64,000 nucleotides of DNA from Streptomyces mirabilis. GTDB lineage: Bacteria; Actinomycetota; Actinomycetes; Streptomycetales; Streptomycetaceae. Of the stretch, positions 7,956 to 15,663 are shown one piece after another (position 1 is the stretch's first letter; each line of letters begins with the position of its first letter). A model generated the notes under the pieces. It saw nothing but the letters and a program-made list of their open reading frames with translations, made no database searches and had not been told where the DNA came from. The stretch is taken from NCBI RefSeq assembly GCF_018310535.1, contig NZ_CP074102.1:7068001-7132000 (forward strand), given 5' to 3'. The position numbers were made by a program, and so were the translations under genes.

Positions 7956-8954
7956 TCACAGCCAGCCCCGCCGCTTGAAGAGGTGGTACAGCAGGAATTC
8001 CAGCGCCGCCATCGCCAGGATCACCGCCGGGTACGACCAGAGCCAGTGCAGCTCGGGCATGTGGTCGAAGTTCATGCCGTAGATGCCGGCGATCATCGTG
8101 GGGACCGCGGCCATGGCCGCCCACGCCGAGATCTTCCGCATGTCGTCGTTCTGGCGCACGCTCATCTGCGCGAGATGCGCCGAGAGGATGTCCGAGACCA
8201 GCCGGTCCAGGCTCTCCACCGACTCGTTCACACGGGCCAGATGGTCGTTGACGTCACGGAAGAAGGGCTGCGCCTTCTCGTCCACGAACGGCACCCGGGC
8301 GCCGGCGGTGCCCGAGCCCGAGAGCCGGGTCAACGGAACGGTCAACGGGCCCGTCGCCCGCCGGAACTCCAGGATCTGCCGCTTGAACGTGTAGATCTTG
8401 GACGCGGTGTGCCGTGAACCGCCGCCGCTCGGCGAGAAGACCTCCGCCTCCAGCTTCTCCAGGTCCGTCTGGAGCTCGGTCGCCACCTCCAGGTAGTGGT
8501 CGACCGTCGCGTCGGCGATCGAGTAGAGCACCGCCGTCGGCCCGTGCCGCAGCATCTCGGGGTCCTCCTCCAGCCGGCGGCGCACCTGCGCGAGAGGCGA
8601 GCACTCCCCGTGCCGGACGGTCACCACGAACGCGTCCCCGATGAACACCATCACCTCGCCGGTGGTGACGACATCGCTCTCCGCCTCGTACGCGACCGGC
8701 TTCAGGACCACGAACAGCGAATCGTCGAACATCTCCAGCTTGGGCCGCTGATGCGCCTTGAGGGCGTCCTCGACCGCCAGCGGGTGCAGCCTGAACTCCT
8801 CGGTGACGAGGTCGAACTCCTGCTCCGTCGGCTCGTACAGCCCGATCCAGATGAACGCGTCGCCCTCGGCGCGTGCCAGATCCAGGGCGTCGGAGAGGTC
8901 CTCGGGGCCCTCCGTCCGGCGCCCGTGGTGGTAAATGGCGCAGTCGACGATCAC
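7956..8954 (-). CDS. corA: CorA-family magnesium/cobalt transporter
   Basis: A 332-residue pentameric channel subunit. The long cytoplasmic N-terminal domain contains HPLAVEDALKAHQRPKLE and a helical stalk. Two C-terminal membrane helices follow, with the ion-selectivity signature YGMNF in the loop between them. The cytoplasmic basic tail is FKRRGWL. The GTG at 8954 (MIVDCAIY) is chosen to match family starts and follows GGGAG at 10 bases; a longer in-frame start at 8990 is possible. It would carry Mg2+ (or Co2+/Ni2+) inward. It converges with the ferritin-like gene and diverges from the phosphomutase. Confidence 0.9.
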   Translation of the reverse strand: MIVDCAIYHHGRRTEGPEDLSDALDLARAEGDAFIWIGLYEPTEQEFDLVTEEFRLHPLAVEDALKAHQRPKLEMFDDSLFVVLKPVAYEAESDVVTTGEVMVFIGDAFVVTVRHGECSPLAQVRRRLEEDPEMLRHGPTAVLYSIADATVDHYLEVATELQTDLEKLEAEVFSPSGGGSRHTASKIYTFKRQILEFRRATGPLTVPLTRLSGSGTAGARVPFVDEKAQPFFRDVNDHLARVNESVESLDRLVSDILSAHLAQMSVRQNDDMRKISAWAAMAAVPTMIAGIYGMNFDHMPELHWLWSYPAVILAMAALEFLLYHLFKRRGWL

Positions 8955-9052
8955 GGAGGGTATTCTCCCGTCGCCCGGCCGCCACCGCACTCCGGCCGCC
9001 GTTGTCCACAGGCCCCTCCGGGTCCCCGAGTCACCCGTTTACGCTGGGCCGC

Positions 9053-9739
9053 ATGCCCACCCTGATTCTCGTACGGCACGGACGTTCGACCGCCAACACC
9101 GCTGGGCTGCTCGCCGGCTGGACGCCCGGCGTCGCCCTCGACGAGCGTGGCGCCCAGCAGGCCGCGGCGCTGCCCGGCCGGCTCGCCGCGCTGCCCATCT
9201 CCGAAGTCGTCACCAGCCCCCTGCAGCGCTGCCAGGAGACCGTGCAGCCGCTGCTCGACGCCCGCCCCGAGCTGCGCTTGCACACCGACGAGCGGATCGG
9301 TGAGGCGCACTACGGCGACTGGTCCGGCCGCAAGCTCGCCGAGCTGAGGGACGAGCCGCTGATGGAGGTCGTACAGGCGCATCCGTCCGCGGCCGCGTTC
9401 CCCGGCGGAGAATCGATGCGGGCCATGCAGACGCGGGCGGCCGAAGCGGTGCGCGAGTGGAACGCGCGCGTGGAGCGCGACCACGGCGGCGACGCGGTCT
9501 ACGTCATGTGCTCGCACGGCGACATCATCAAGTCCCTCGTCGCGGACGCACTCGGACTTCATCTCGACCTCTTCCAGCGGATCTCTGTAGAACCGTGTTC
9601 CATCACCGCGATCCGTTACACACGACTGCGTCCTTTCCTTGTGCGCCTCGGGGACACCGGCGACCTCGCCTCCCTGGCGCCGCGCGAGGAGCCCCCCAGC
9701 GGCGACGCCCCGGTCGGGGGCGGTGCGGGCGCACCGTGA
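9053..9739 (+). CDS. Histidine phosphatase, MSMEG_4193-type phosphomutase
   Basis: A 228-residue histidine phosphatase-superfamily protein. The phosphohistidine motif LVRHGRS is at residues 5-11, and the second histidine is in MCSHGDIIKSL. The segment NTAGLLAGWTPGVALDERG matches the actinobacterial subfamily TIGR03848, which is always found beside DUF3090 and SCO1664-type genes, as it is here. The start at 9053 is fixed by the family N-terminus. It is the first gene of an apparent operon leading to mshC. The substrate is unknown. Confidence 0.87.
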   Translation: MPTLILVRHGRSTANTAGLLAGWTPGVALDERGAQQAAALPGRLAALPISEVVTSPLQRCQETVQPLLDARPELRLHTDERIGEAHYGDWSGRKLAELRDEPLMEVVQAHPSAAAFPGGESMRAMQTRAAEAVREWNARVERDHGGDAVYVMCSHGDIIKSLVADALGLHLDLFQRISVEPCSITAIRYTRLRPFLVRLGDTGDLASLAPREEPPSGDAPVGGGAGAP

Positions 9740-9860
9740 TCGTCGGCCGCAGTAGGGTGAAGCGGTCGAAGCAGCGCAGTAGTTGTCAGCAAGTTGTCAG
9801 CAGCCGATGAGGGCCCAGGCAGTCAGCCGGCCCACATGCCGATTCCAATGGAGACAGGAC

Positions 9861-10451
9861 GTGTCCCGTCAGGTGTTCCTCTACGACCCCCCGGACCGTT
9901 TCGTGGCCGGTACGGTCGGGTTGCCCGGGCGCCGTACCTTCTTCCTACAGGCCTCCTCAGGCCCCCGGGTGACCAGCGTCGCCCTGGAGAAGACCCAGGT
10001 CGCGGCGCTCGCCGAACGCATGGACGAGCTCCTCGACGAGGTCGTACGGCGCACCGGCGGCAGCGCACCCGTCCCGGCCGTGGCCCCCACCGAGGTGTCC
10101 GACACCGCTCCTCTCGACACCCCGGTGGAGGAGGAGTTCCGGGTCGGCACGATGGCGCTGGCCTGGGACGGTGACGAACAGCGCATGATCGTCGAGGCGC
10201 AGGCCCTCGTGGAACTCGACGCCGACACCGACGAGGACCTCGCCGAGGCCGAGGAAAGGTTGCTTCAGGACGAGGAGAACGGTCCGCCGATGCTCCGCGT
10301 CCGGCTCACCGGCGCGCAGGCCAGGGCCTTCGCCAAGCGCGCCCTCGACGTCGTGAACGCGGGCCGGCCGCCCTGCCCGCTGTGCAGCCTCCCGCTCGAC
10401 CCGGAAGGACACGTATGTCCGCGCCAGAACGGATACCGCCGCGGAGCGTGA
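9861..10451 (+). CDS. DUF3090 family protein (MSMEG_4192-like)
   Basis: A 196-residue protein of the conserved actinobacterial DUF3090/TIGR03847 family, starting with GTG (MSRQVFLYDPPDRFVAGTVG). It ends with a likely metal site, PCPLCSLPLDPEGHVCPRQNG, which has a C-x2-C pair followed by H-x-C and resembles a small zinc ribbon. The family is partnered with the phosphomutase just upstream and the SCO1664-like protein downstream, whose start overlaps it by 37 bases, so the three are probably co-translated. The function is not known. Confidence 0.87.
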   Translation: MSRQVFLYDPPDRFVAGTVGLPGRRTFFLQASSGPRVTSVALEKTQVAALAERMDELLDEVVRRTGGSAPVPAVAPTEVSDTAPLDTPVEEEFRVGTMALAWDGDEQRMIVEAQALVELDADTDEDLAEAEERLLQDEENGPPMLRVRLTGAQARAFAKRALDVVNAGRPPCPLCSLPLDPEGHVCPRQNGYRRGA

Positions 10452-11242
10452 CCACGGCCGAGCTGCTCGCCCTGGGCGAGCTGAAAGTGCGCGGACGGAT
10501 CCGTGAGGCCTCGAACGCGGTGCTGTACTGCTCCGTTTCGTACGAGGGCCGGGACGCGTTCTGCGTCTACAAACCGGTCGCCGGGGAGCGGCCCCTGTGG
10601 GACTTCCCCGACGGGACCCTCGCCCAGCGTGAGGTGGCCGCGTACGAGGTCTCCGAGGCCACGGGCTGGGGTCTGGTACCCACCACCGTGCTGCGCGACG
10701 GGCCCTACGGCGAGGGCATGTGCCAGCTGTGGATCGAGGCCCTGCCCGAGGCCGACGGGGACGGGCTGCTGGCCCTGGTGGAGGCCGAGGAGCCCGAGGC
10801 GGGCTGGAAGGCGATCGGCTTCGCCGAGGTCGGCGAGGGGGAGACGGCGCTGCTCGTGCACGCCGACGACGTCCGGCTGCGACGGCTCGCCGTGCTCGAC
10901 GCCGTGATCAACAACGCCGACCGCAAGGGCGGGCATCTGCTGCCCGCCGGTGAGGGGCGGTTGTACGGCATCGACCACGGGGTCACCTTCAACGCCGAGA
11001 ACAAGCTGCGCACGCTGCTGTGGGGCTGGGCGGGGGAGTTGCTGACGCCGGAGGCGGTCGAGGTCCTCACCGCCCTGCGGGACGGCCTGGCGCCGGGCGC
11101 GCCGCTCGCCACCCGGTTGGCCGAACTCATCACCACCGCCGAGATCGACGCCACACGCGCGCGTGTCGAGGCGATGCTCGCCTCGGGGAAACACCCGGAG
11201 CCGAGCGGGGAGTGGCCGGCGATCCCCTGGCCACCGGTGTAG
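10415..11242 (+). CDS. SCO1664 family protein (PI3/4-kinase-like fold)
   Basis: A 275-residue protein of the TIGR03843/SCO1664 family. It shows features of a distant phosphatidylinositol 3/4-kinase-like fold: a lysine strand AFCVYKPVAGERPLWDFP, the catalytic-loop-like VINNADRKGGHLL and the metal-loop-like YGIDHGVTFN. It may therefore be an atypical kinase, though no substrate is known. The start at 10415 lies inside the end of DUF3090, which fits translational coupling. With the phosphomutase and DUF3090 it forms a three-gene cassette found ahead of mshC in many actinobacteria. Confidence 0.85.
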   Translation: MSAPERIPPRSVTTAELLALGELKVRGRIREASNAVLYCSVSYEGRDAFCVYKPVAGERPLWDFPDGTLAQREVAAYEVSEATGWGLVPTTVLRDGPYGEGMCQLWIEALPEADGDGLLALVEAEEPEAGWKAIGFAEVGEGETALLVHADDVRLRRLAVLDAVINNADRKGGHLLPAGEGRLYGIDHGVTFNAENKLRTLLWGWAGELLTPEAVEVLTALRDGLAPGAPLATRLAELITTAEIDATRARVEAMLASGKHPEPSGEWPAIPWPPV

Positions 11243-11713
11243 ACACCCTCGACCGTCCGAGGGCCGGGCTCACCTCGCACCGGGTACACCGGGTACGCCG
11301 ACCGGGCCGAGCTCGCGGTGTCCGCGTCGCAGGGGGCGGCAGTCGTGGGTGTGGTGTGGCGCACGTGTGGGGCGTGGGGCGCCGGTTTGGGTGGTGCGCG
11401 CCCGTAGCCGCGGCCGGTGGCCGCGAGACCCGCTGCCTCGCGCGTAGCCGGCTCTGGCGGCGCACAGATGCGTGGGGCGGGGCTCGGGCCCGGCGGCTCG
11501 CGCTCACGGCGCATGTGAGGGGGCGGACCGTCGGCGGCGGCGCGCGCCCGTCTCGGTGGGTGGCCCTGGGCGGTGGGTTGTGCCGTCGTACGGCGGCCTC
11601 ACCCCCGTAGGACCCGGTGACGCACACCGTCGGGCGTTGCGCAAGAGGGCCTTCCGCGTCATCAGGGCTGGTCCGGTTCGTATACGGAAGTTCCGTCCGG
11701 TTAGGCTCATGAC
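11243..11713. other. 471-base intergenic region before mshC
   Basis: I see no convincing gene here. It is extremely GC-rich, lacks strong ribosome binding sites, and its open frames show no familiar protein pattern. The last 40 bases hold the mshC promoter. Confidence 0.5.
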
Positions 11714-11714
11714 A
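11703..11714 (+). promoter_or_regulatory. Extended -10 giving a leaderless mshC transcript
   Basis: TAGGCT (11703-11708) ends 5 bases before the mshC ATG. That places the expected transcription start at or next to the A of the ATG, and there is no Shine-Dalgarno sequence. A leaderless mRNA is therefore likely. No clear -35 was seen. Confidence 0.5.
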
Positions 11715-12943
11715 TGCATGCCTGGCCCGCTTCTGAGGTCCCCGCCCTGCCTGGTGAGGGCCGCGACCTCCAGATCCACGACACCGCGACCGGCGGCCTC
11801 GTCACACTCGACCCCGGTCCCGTCGCCCGTATCTACGTCTGCGGCATCACGCCGTACGACGCGACCCACATGGGTCACGCGGCGACCTACAACGCGTTCG
11901 ACCTCGTTCAGCGCGTGTGGCTCGACACCAAGCGGCAGGTTCACTACGTCCAGAACGTGACCGACGTCGACGACCCGCTCCTGGAGCGGGCGGAGCGCGA
12001 CGGCGTCGACTGGGTAGGACTCGCCGAGAAGGAGACCGCCCTCTTCCGTGAGGACATGACCGCCCTGCGGATGCTGCCGCCGCGGCACTACATAGGCGCC
12101 GTCGAGGCGATACCCGGCATCGTGCCGCTCGTCGAGCGGCTGCGGGACGCGGGCGCGGCGTACGAGCTCGAAGGGGACGTCTACTTCTCCGTCGAGTCCG
12201 ACCCCAACTTCGGCAAGGTGTCCAACCTGGACGCCGCCGCCATGCGCCTGCTCTCCGCCGAGCGGGGCGGCGACCCGGACCGTCCGGGCAAGAAGAACCC
12301 GCTCGACCCGATGCTCTGGATGGCGGCGCGGGAGGGGGAGCCCAGCTGGGACGGGGGTTCGCTCGGCCGCGGCCGGCCCGGCTGGCACATCGAGTGCGTC
12401 GCCATCGCCCTCGACCACCTCGGGATGGGCTTCGACGTTCAGGGCGGCGGCTCCGACCTCGCCTTCCCGCACCACGAGATGGGCGCCTCGCACGCCCAGG
12501 TGCTCACCGGCGAGTTCCCGATGGCCAAGGCGTACGTGCACGCCGGCATGGTCGCCCTCGACGGCGAGAAGATGTCGAAGTCCAGGGGCAACCTCGTCTT
12601 CGTGTCGAAGCTCCGGCGCGACGGCGTCGACCCGGCCGCCATCCGCCTCGCCCTCCTCGCGCACCACTACCGCGCCGACTGGGAGTGGACGGACAACGTC
12701 CTCGCGGACGCGGTCGCCCGTCTGGAGAACTGGCGGGCGGCGGTGTCGCGTCCCGACGGGCCGTCCGCCGAGGCACTGGTCGAGGAGATCCGCGAGGCCC
12801 TCGCGAACGACCTGGACGCACCGGCCGCGCTCGCCGCGGTCGACCGCTGGGCGGCGCTCCAGCGTGAGACGGGCGGTACGGACGAGGGCGCCCCCGGCGT
12901 CGTCTCGCGCGCCGTGGACGCCCTCCTGGGCGTGGCCCTGTAG
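11714..12943 (+). CDS. mshC: Cysteine:GlcN-Ins ligase of mycothiol synthesis
   Basis: A 409-residue class I aminoacyl-tRNA synthetase-fold enzyme. MshC joins cysteine to glucosaminyl-inositol with ATP, the third step of mycothiol biosynthesis. The zinc/cysteine site begins with Cys in [16 protein letters not shown], which also has the HIGH-like motif THMGHA. Further motifs are WHIECVAIA and HHEMGASHA (zinc histidines) and the KMSKS loop EKMSKSRGN. The length fits MshC rather than the roughly 460-residue CysS because the tRNA-binding C-terminus is short. The start [14 protein letters not shown] is the typical MshC N-terminus. It sits next to a PAC2-family gene in most Streptomyces; here the accessory block 13.0-16.6 kb lies between them. 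Confidence 0.95.
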   Translation: MHAWPASEVPALPGEGRDLQIHDTATGGLVTLDPGPVARIYVCGITPYDATHMGHAATYNAFDLVQRVWLDTKRQVHYVQNVTDVDDPLLERAERDGVDWVGLAEKETALFREDMTALRMLPPRHYIGAVEAIPGIVPLVERLRDAGAAYELEGDVYFSVESDPNFGKVSNLDAAAMRLLSAERGGDPDRPGKKNPLDPMLWMAAREGEPSWDGGSLGRGRPGWHIECVAIALDHLGMGFDVQGGGSDLAFPHHEMGASHAQVLTGEFPMAKAYVHAGMVALDGEKMSKSRGNLVFVSKLRRDGVDPAAIRLALLAHHYRADWEWTDNVLADAVARLENWRAAVSRPDGPSAEALVEEIREALANDLDAPAALAAVDRWAALQRETGGTDEGAPGVVSRAVDALLGVAL

Positions 12944-12959
12944 TTCCTCTCGTACGTGT

Positions 12960-12992
12960 GGGGCGCCGGGCGGTCGTACCGCCCGGCGCCCC
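12960..12992. terminator. Bidirectional hairpin terminator
   Basis: A perfect 15-bp stem (GGGGCGCCGGGCGGT) with a 3-base loop, followed by TTCGTTCTT, lies between the convergent mshC and the Q-rich gene. Confidence 0.85.
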
Positions 12993-13014
12993 TTCGTTCT
13001 TCGTTCTCAGAGCG

Positions 13015-13560
13015 TCACTTGTTCACGATGACGGCCTGCACGGCGTTGCTGTTGGCGTCGTAGACGCCGATGACCTGCTGCCCGTAGGCGAAGGCCTGCT
13101 GGACCTCGTCGTGGGTGACCTGGTTGGGGTTCACCAGGGGGCGCCAGGCGTTGTCGATGAACAGGTAGAGGATCGACGGCTGGCCGGGGAGCGGGGTGAC
13201 CACGTCCCAGAAGTGCTGGGCGATCCCGCTCGTCAGGACCTGCGCCTGCTGCTGTTGCTGCTGCCCGCCGAGCTGCTGGAGCAGCTGCTGGAACGGCTGC
13301 TGCTGCCCCATCTGCTGGAGCTGCTGCTGGAGGTGCTGCGGAATCTGCTGCAGCGGGATGTGCTGCTGCGGGTTCTGCTGCTGCGGGTTCTGCTGCTGCG
13401 GGTTCTGCAGCTGTCCGAACGGCTGCTGCATCTGCGGTCCGAACGCCATGGGCTGCTGCTGTCCGAACTGCTGGGGCGGTGCCGTGCTCGGTCCCTGCTG
13501 CCCCAGCTGGATGCCCTGCTGGTGCCCTTGCTGCTGACTCATCTGCGGGGTGGTGCTCAT
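13015..13560 (-). CDS. Glutamine-rich protein with subtilase-shared C-terminal domain
   Basis: A 181-residue protein in two parts. Residues 1-107 are low complexity, with about 49 glutamines plus Pro, Asn, Met and Phe and units such as QQNPQQQNPQQ, like prion-type or condensate-forming domains. Residues about 110-181 form a folded domain: SGIAQHFWDVVTPLPGQPS, LYLFIDNAWRPLVNPN, then VQQAFAYG and a final strand AVQAVIVNK. That domain closely resembles the C-terminus of the subtilase encoded 60 bases upstream (residues 514-585 there): SG-x-AE-x-YWD, LFVAGDWRNLNNP, AFAGG and a closing hydrophobic strand. There is no signal peptide, so it is cytosolic. A ribosome site (GGAAGG) lies 10 bases before the ATG. 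I do not recognise the family; it is probably the partner or substrate of the protease. Confidence 0.85.
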   Translation of the reverse strand: MSTTPQMSQQQGHQQGIQLGQQGPSTAPPQQFGQQQPMAFGPQMQQPFGQLQNPQQQNPQQQNPQQHIPLQQIPQHLQQQLQQMGQQQPFQQLLQQLGGQQQQQQAQVLTSGIAQHFWDVVTPLPGQPSILYLFIDNAWRPLVNPNQVTHDEVQQAFAYGQQVIGVYDANSNAVQAVIVNK

Positions 13561-13620
13561 ACGGGTGCCACCTTCCGTGAATCATCGAATGGTTGACTTG
13601 CGGCTACGCCCTCGGATACG

Positions 13621-15378
13621 TCAGCCCGTGACCACCAGGCCGACGATCTCGTCCTCCGAGAACCAGACACGTACGTCGGGCCGTCCGCCCGCGAAGGCGG
13701 AGTGCACCGCCTGACGGATCTCGGGGGAGGGGTTGTTGAGGTTGCGCCAGTCACCGGCCACGAACAGCCGGAGCCTGGGCGGGAGTTCGCGCGGGTACGG
13801 CAGCAGCTCGTCCCAGTACCGTTCGGCCTGGCCCGAGCCGACCGCCTCCGGCAGCAGACGGGTGACCGCCGCCTTGATGTCCGGCCGGTTGCCGATCCGC
13901 TGGGAGGCGGGTCGGCCCGGCGCGTCCTGCTGCGGGGAGCCGGTGGCCCGCAGCACCGCGCGGGCACGCTCCGGGGACATCGGTTCCTGGGCCGCCGCCT
14001 TGAGCATGCCCTGCAGCGCGGCCAGGGCGCCGACCACCACCGGGGAGGCGGAGGAGGTCCCGGAGAACGTGTCCGTGTACCAGCCGATCTCCTCGGCACC
14101 GCCCTGCAGATCGCCGGGCCGGTCCCAGAAGCCGCCGGTGGTCGTGACCTCGCGCCCCCAGCCCTGTGCGTCCACCCGCGCCCCGTAGTTGGAGAAGGCG
14201 AGGCGGGAGCGGTCCGGGCCGTGGTCGCGGCCGTGCGTGCCGGGCGGCGGTGCGCCCGCGCCGACCAGCACCGCGCCGGAGGACGGGTTGGCGGGGTTGA
14301 AGGGGTTGCGCCACCACGCGGGGAACTCGGCGGGGCGCCGCTCGTACACCGCGTCGTCGAGCGACTCGGCGCCGTTGCCCGCGGCCGCCACGACGAGCAC
14401 CCCCTTGGCGGTCGCGTACCGGATGGCCGCGAAGTTGTCGGGCCACCACTCGATCGCGATGTAACCCTGCTGGTCGTCGCGCTCCTCGAAGTCGAACCGC
14501 GGCCCTGGGGCGTGCAGTTCGACCAGGATGATGTCACCGGGACCCAGCCGTTCGGCCGCCGCGTGGATCGCGGCCGCCGTGCCCATGCCCTGGAAGGACG
14601 CGGCCGCGGTCACCGCGTCCGGCGCGATGCCGGTGATCCCGCGCTCGTCGCGGTCGCCGCCGATCACCCCGATGACGGCGGTGCCGTGGTTGCGCCAGGC
14701 GAGGTCCGTCAGCGGGGTGCCGACGACCACGCCCGCGAGCTTCGCGGACAGGTCCTCGTGGCCCAGCTGCCACGCCCCCTCCACATCGATCACCGTCACG
14801 CCCTGGCCCGTACCGCCCGGCCGCTGCCAGGCCCAGTGGGCGTCGATGCCCTCGGGCGCCGGCCGCAGATAGCCCTGGCGGCTGGTGAAGTCCGGGGTGA
14901 CCGGCGCCCCTTCCTTCGTCCGGCGGCCGTCGTCCGGGCCCGCCGAGCCCTGTGCGGTCCGCCCGGCCGACCCCACCGAGGCGGGGACGGCGCCGGGCTT
15001 CACGTACGCCGTGTCGATCTCCGGCAGCGCGGCGATCCGTGAACGAAGCTCCTGGGCGCGGCTCTCGACGCCGCGCACCCGGTAGAAGAGCGCGAGGTCG
15101 CTTCCGCCCCCGCCGTCCGCCGGCTCGGACTGCCGCAGTCGCTCCTCGCCGCCGAACAGCGGCTCCAGGGCGAGCTGTTCGTCGCTGAGGAACATGTTGA
15201 GGGCCGCCACGTCCGAGCCCGCCGCCGAGCGGACGCCCTCGGCGCCGGCGAGCAGCCGGGCCTCGGGGCGTGCGACGACGATCAGCTCCTGCTCGGCTCC
15301 CCGGTAGGTGAACCCCGCTCCGTCGGGTCCCGGCCCGGCCGTTCCCGGGCCCTGCGTCGGCTGTACCTGGTCGGTCAT
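13621..15378 (-). CDS. Cytosolic S8 subtilisin-like protease with shared C-terminal domain
   Basis: A 585-residue serine protease. The subtilase triad is complete: Asp198 (TVIDVEGAW), His231 (RNHGTAVIGV) and Ser442 (FSGTSSASP), with oxyanion Asn335 (AAAGNGAE). Residues about 25-130 may act as a propeptide or sensing domain (FTYRGAEQELIVVARPEARL), and residues 135-165 are a disordered linker. Residues 514-585 form the domain shared with the Q-rich protein encoded downstream on the same strand. There is no signal peptide, transmembrane segment or Tat motif, so it is probably intracellular, unlike most Streptomyces subtilases. The start at 15378 follows GAGAGGAGCGG; the upstream in-frame ATG (15534) has no support. 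The pairing suggests regulated proteolysis, perhaps with the shared domain driving assembly. Confidence 0.88.
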   Translation of the reverse strand: MTDQVQPTQGPGTAGPGPDGAGFTYRGAEQELIVVARPEARLLAGAEGVRSAAGSDVAALNMFLSDEQLALEPLFGGEERLRQSEPADGGGGSDLALFYRVRGVESRAQELRSRIAALPEIDTAYVKPGAVPASVGSAGRTAQGSAGPDDGRRTKEGAPVTPDFTSRQGYLRPAPEGIDAHWAWQRPGGTGQGVTVIDVEGAWQLGHEDLSAKLAGVVVGTPLTDLAWRNHGTAVIGVIGGDRDERGITGIAPDAVTAAASFQGMGTAAAIHAAAERLGPGDIILVELHAPGPRFDFEERDDQQGYIAIEWWPDNFAAIRYATAKGVLVVAAAGNGAESLDDAVYERRPAEFPAWWRNPFNPANPSSGAVLVGAGAPPPGTHGRDHGPDRSRLAFSNYGARVDAQGWGREVTTTGGFWDRPGDLQGGAEEIGWYTDTFSGTSSASPVVVGALAALQGMLKAAAQEPMSPERARAVLRATGSPQQDAPGRPASQRIGNRPDIKAAVTRLLPEAVGSGQAERYWDELLPYPRELPPRLRLFVAGDWRNLNNPSPEIRQAVHSAFAGGRPDVRVWFSEDEIVGLVVTG

Positions 15379-15663
15379 CGCGTACCGCTCCTCTCGGTTC
15401 GGTCCTGCGGGTGCTGCCGTGTCCCGTCCCCGGGCCGCGCCTTCGGGGCACAACCTGGCACGCCCACGGCGTCTCGTCCACCCCGGTTTCGCCAACTCGG
15501 TTTGAAAACAAGTTGAATTGGGAAACCTGTGCAATCCGTCCTGAAACAGATGTCACGCAGCAAACAGGCCAAAGGCTGCGGAGTCAGGTGTCATGTGGTG
15601 GGGTGGCAGGGACAGTTGATCGCCGGACCGGTCAACTTCCGGTCCCGCCCGGAAGGACGCACC
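15379..15663. promoter_or_regulatory. Divergent promoter region between subtilase and SMP-30-like gene
   Basis: This 285-base spacer contains an unusually AT-rich patch at about 15490-15575. The patch has A- and T-runs and a loose inverted repeat (AACTCGGTTTGAAAACAAGTT region). It probably carries both divergent promoters and possibly a repressor site. No gene was seen. Confidence 0.5.

Noticed and set aside
11243..11713. Hidden small gene before mshC
   Set aside because: Open frames there lack ribosome sites and show composition typical of non-coding GC-rich DNA.
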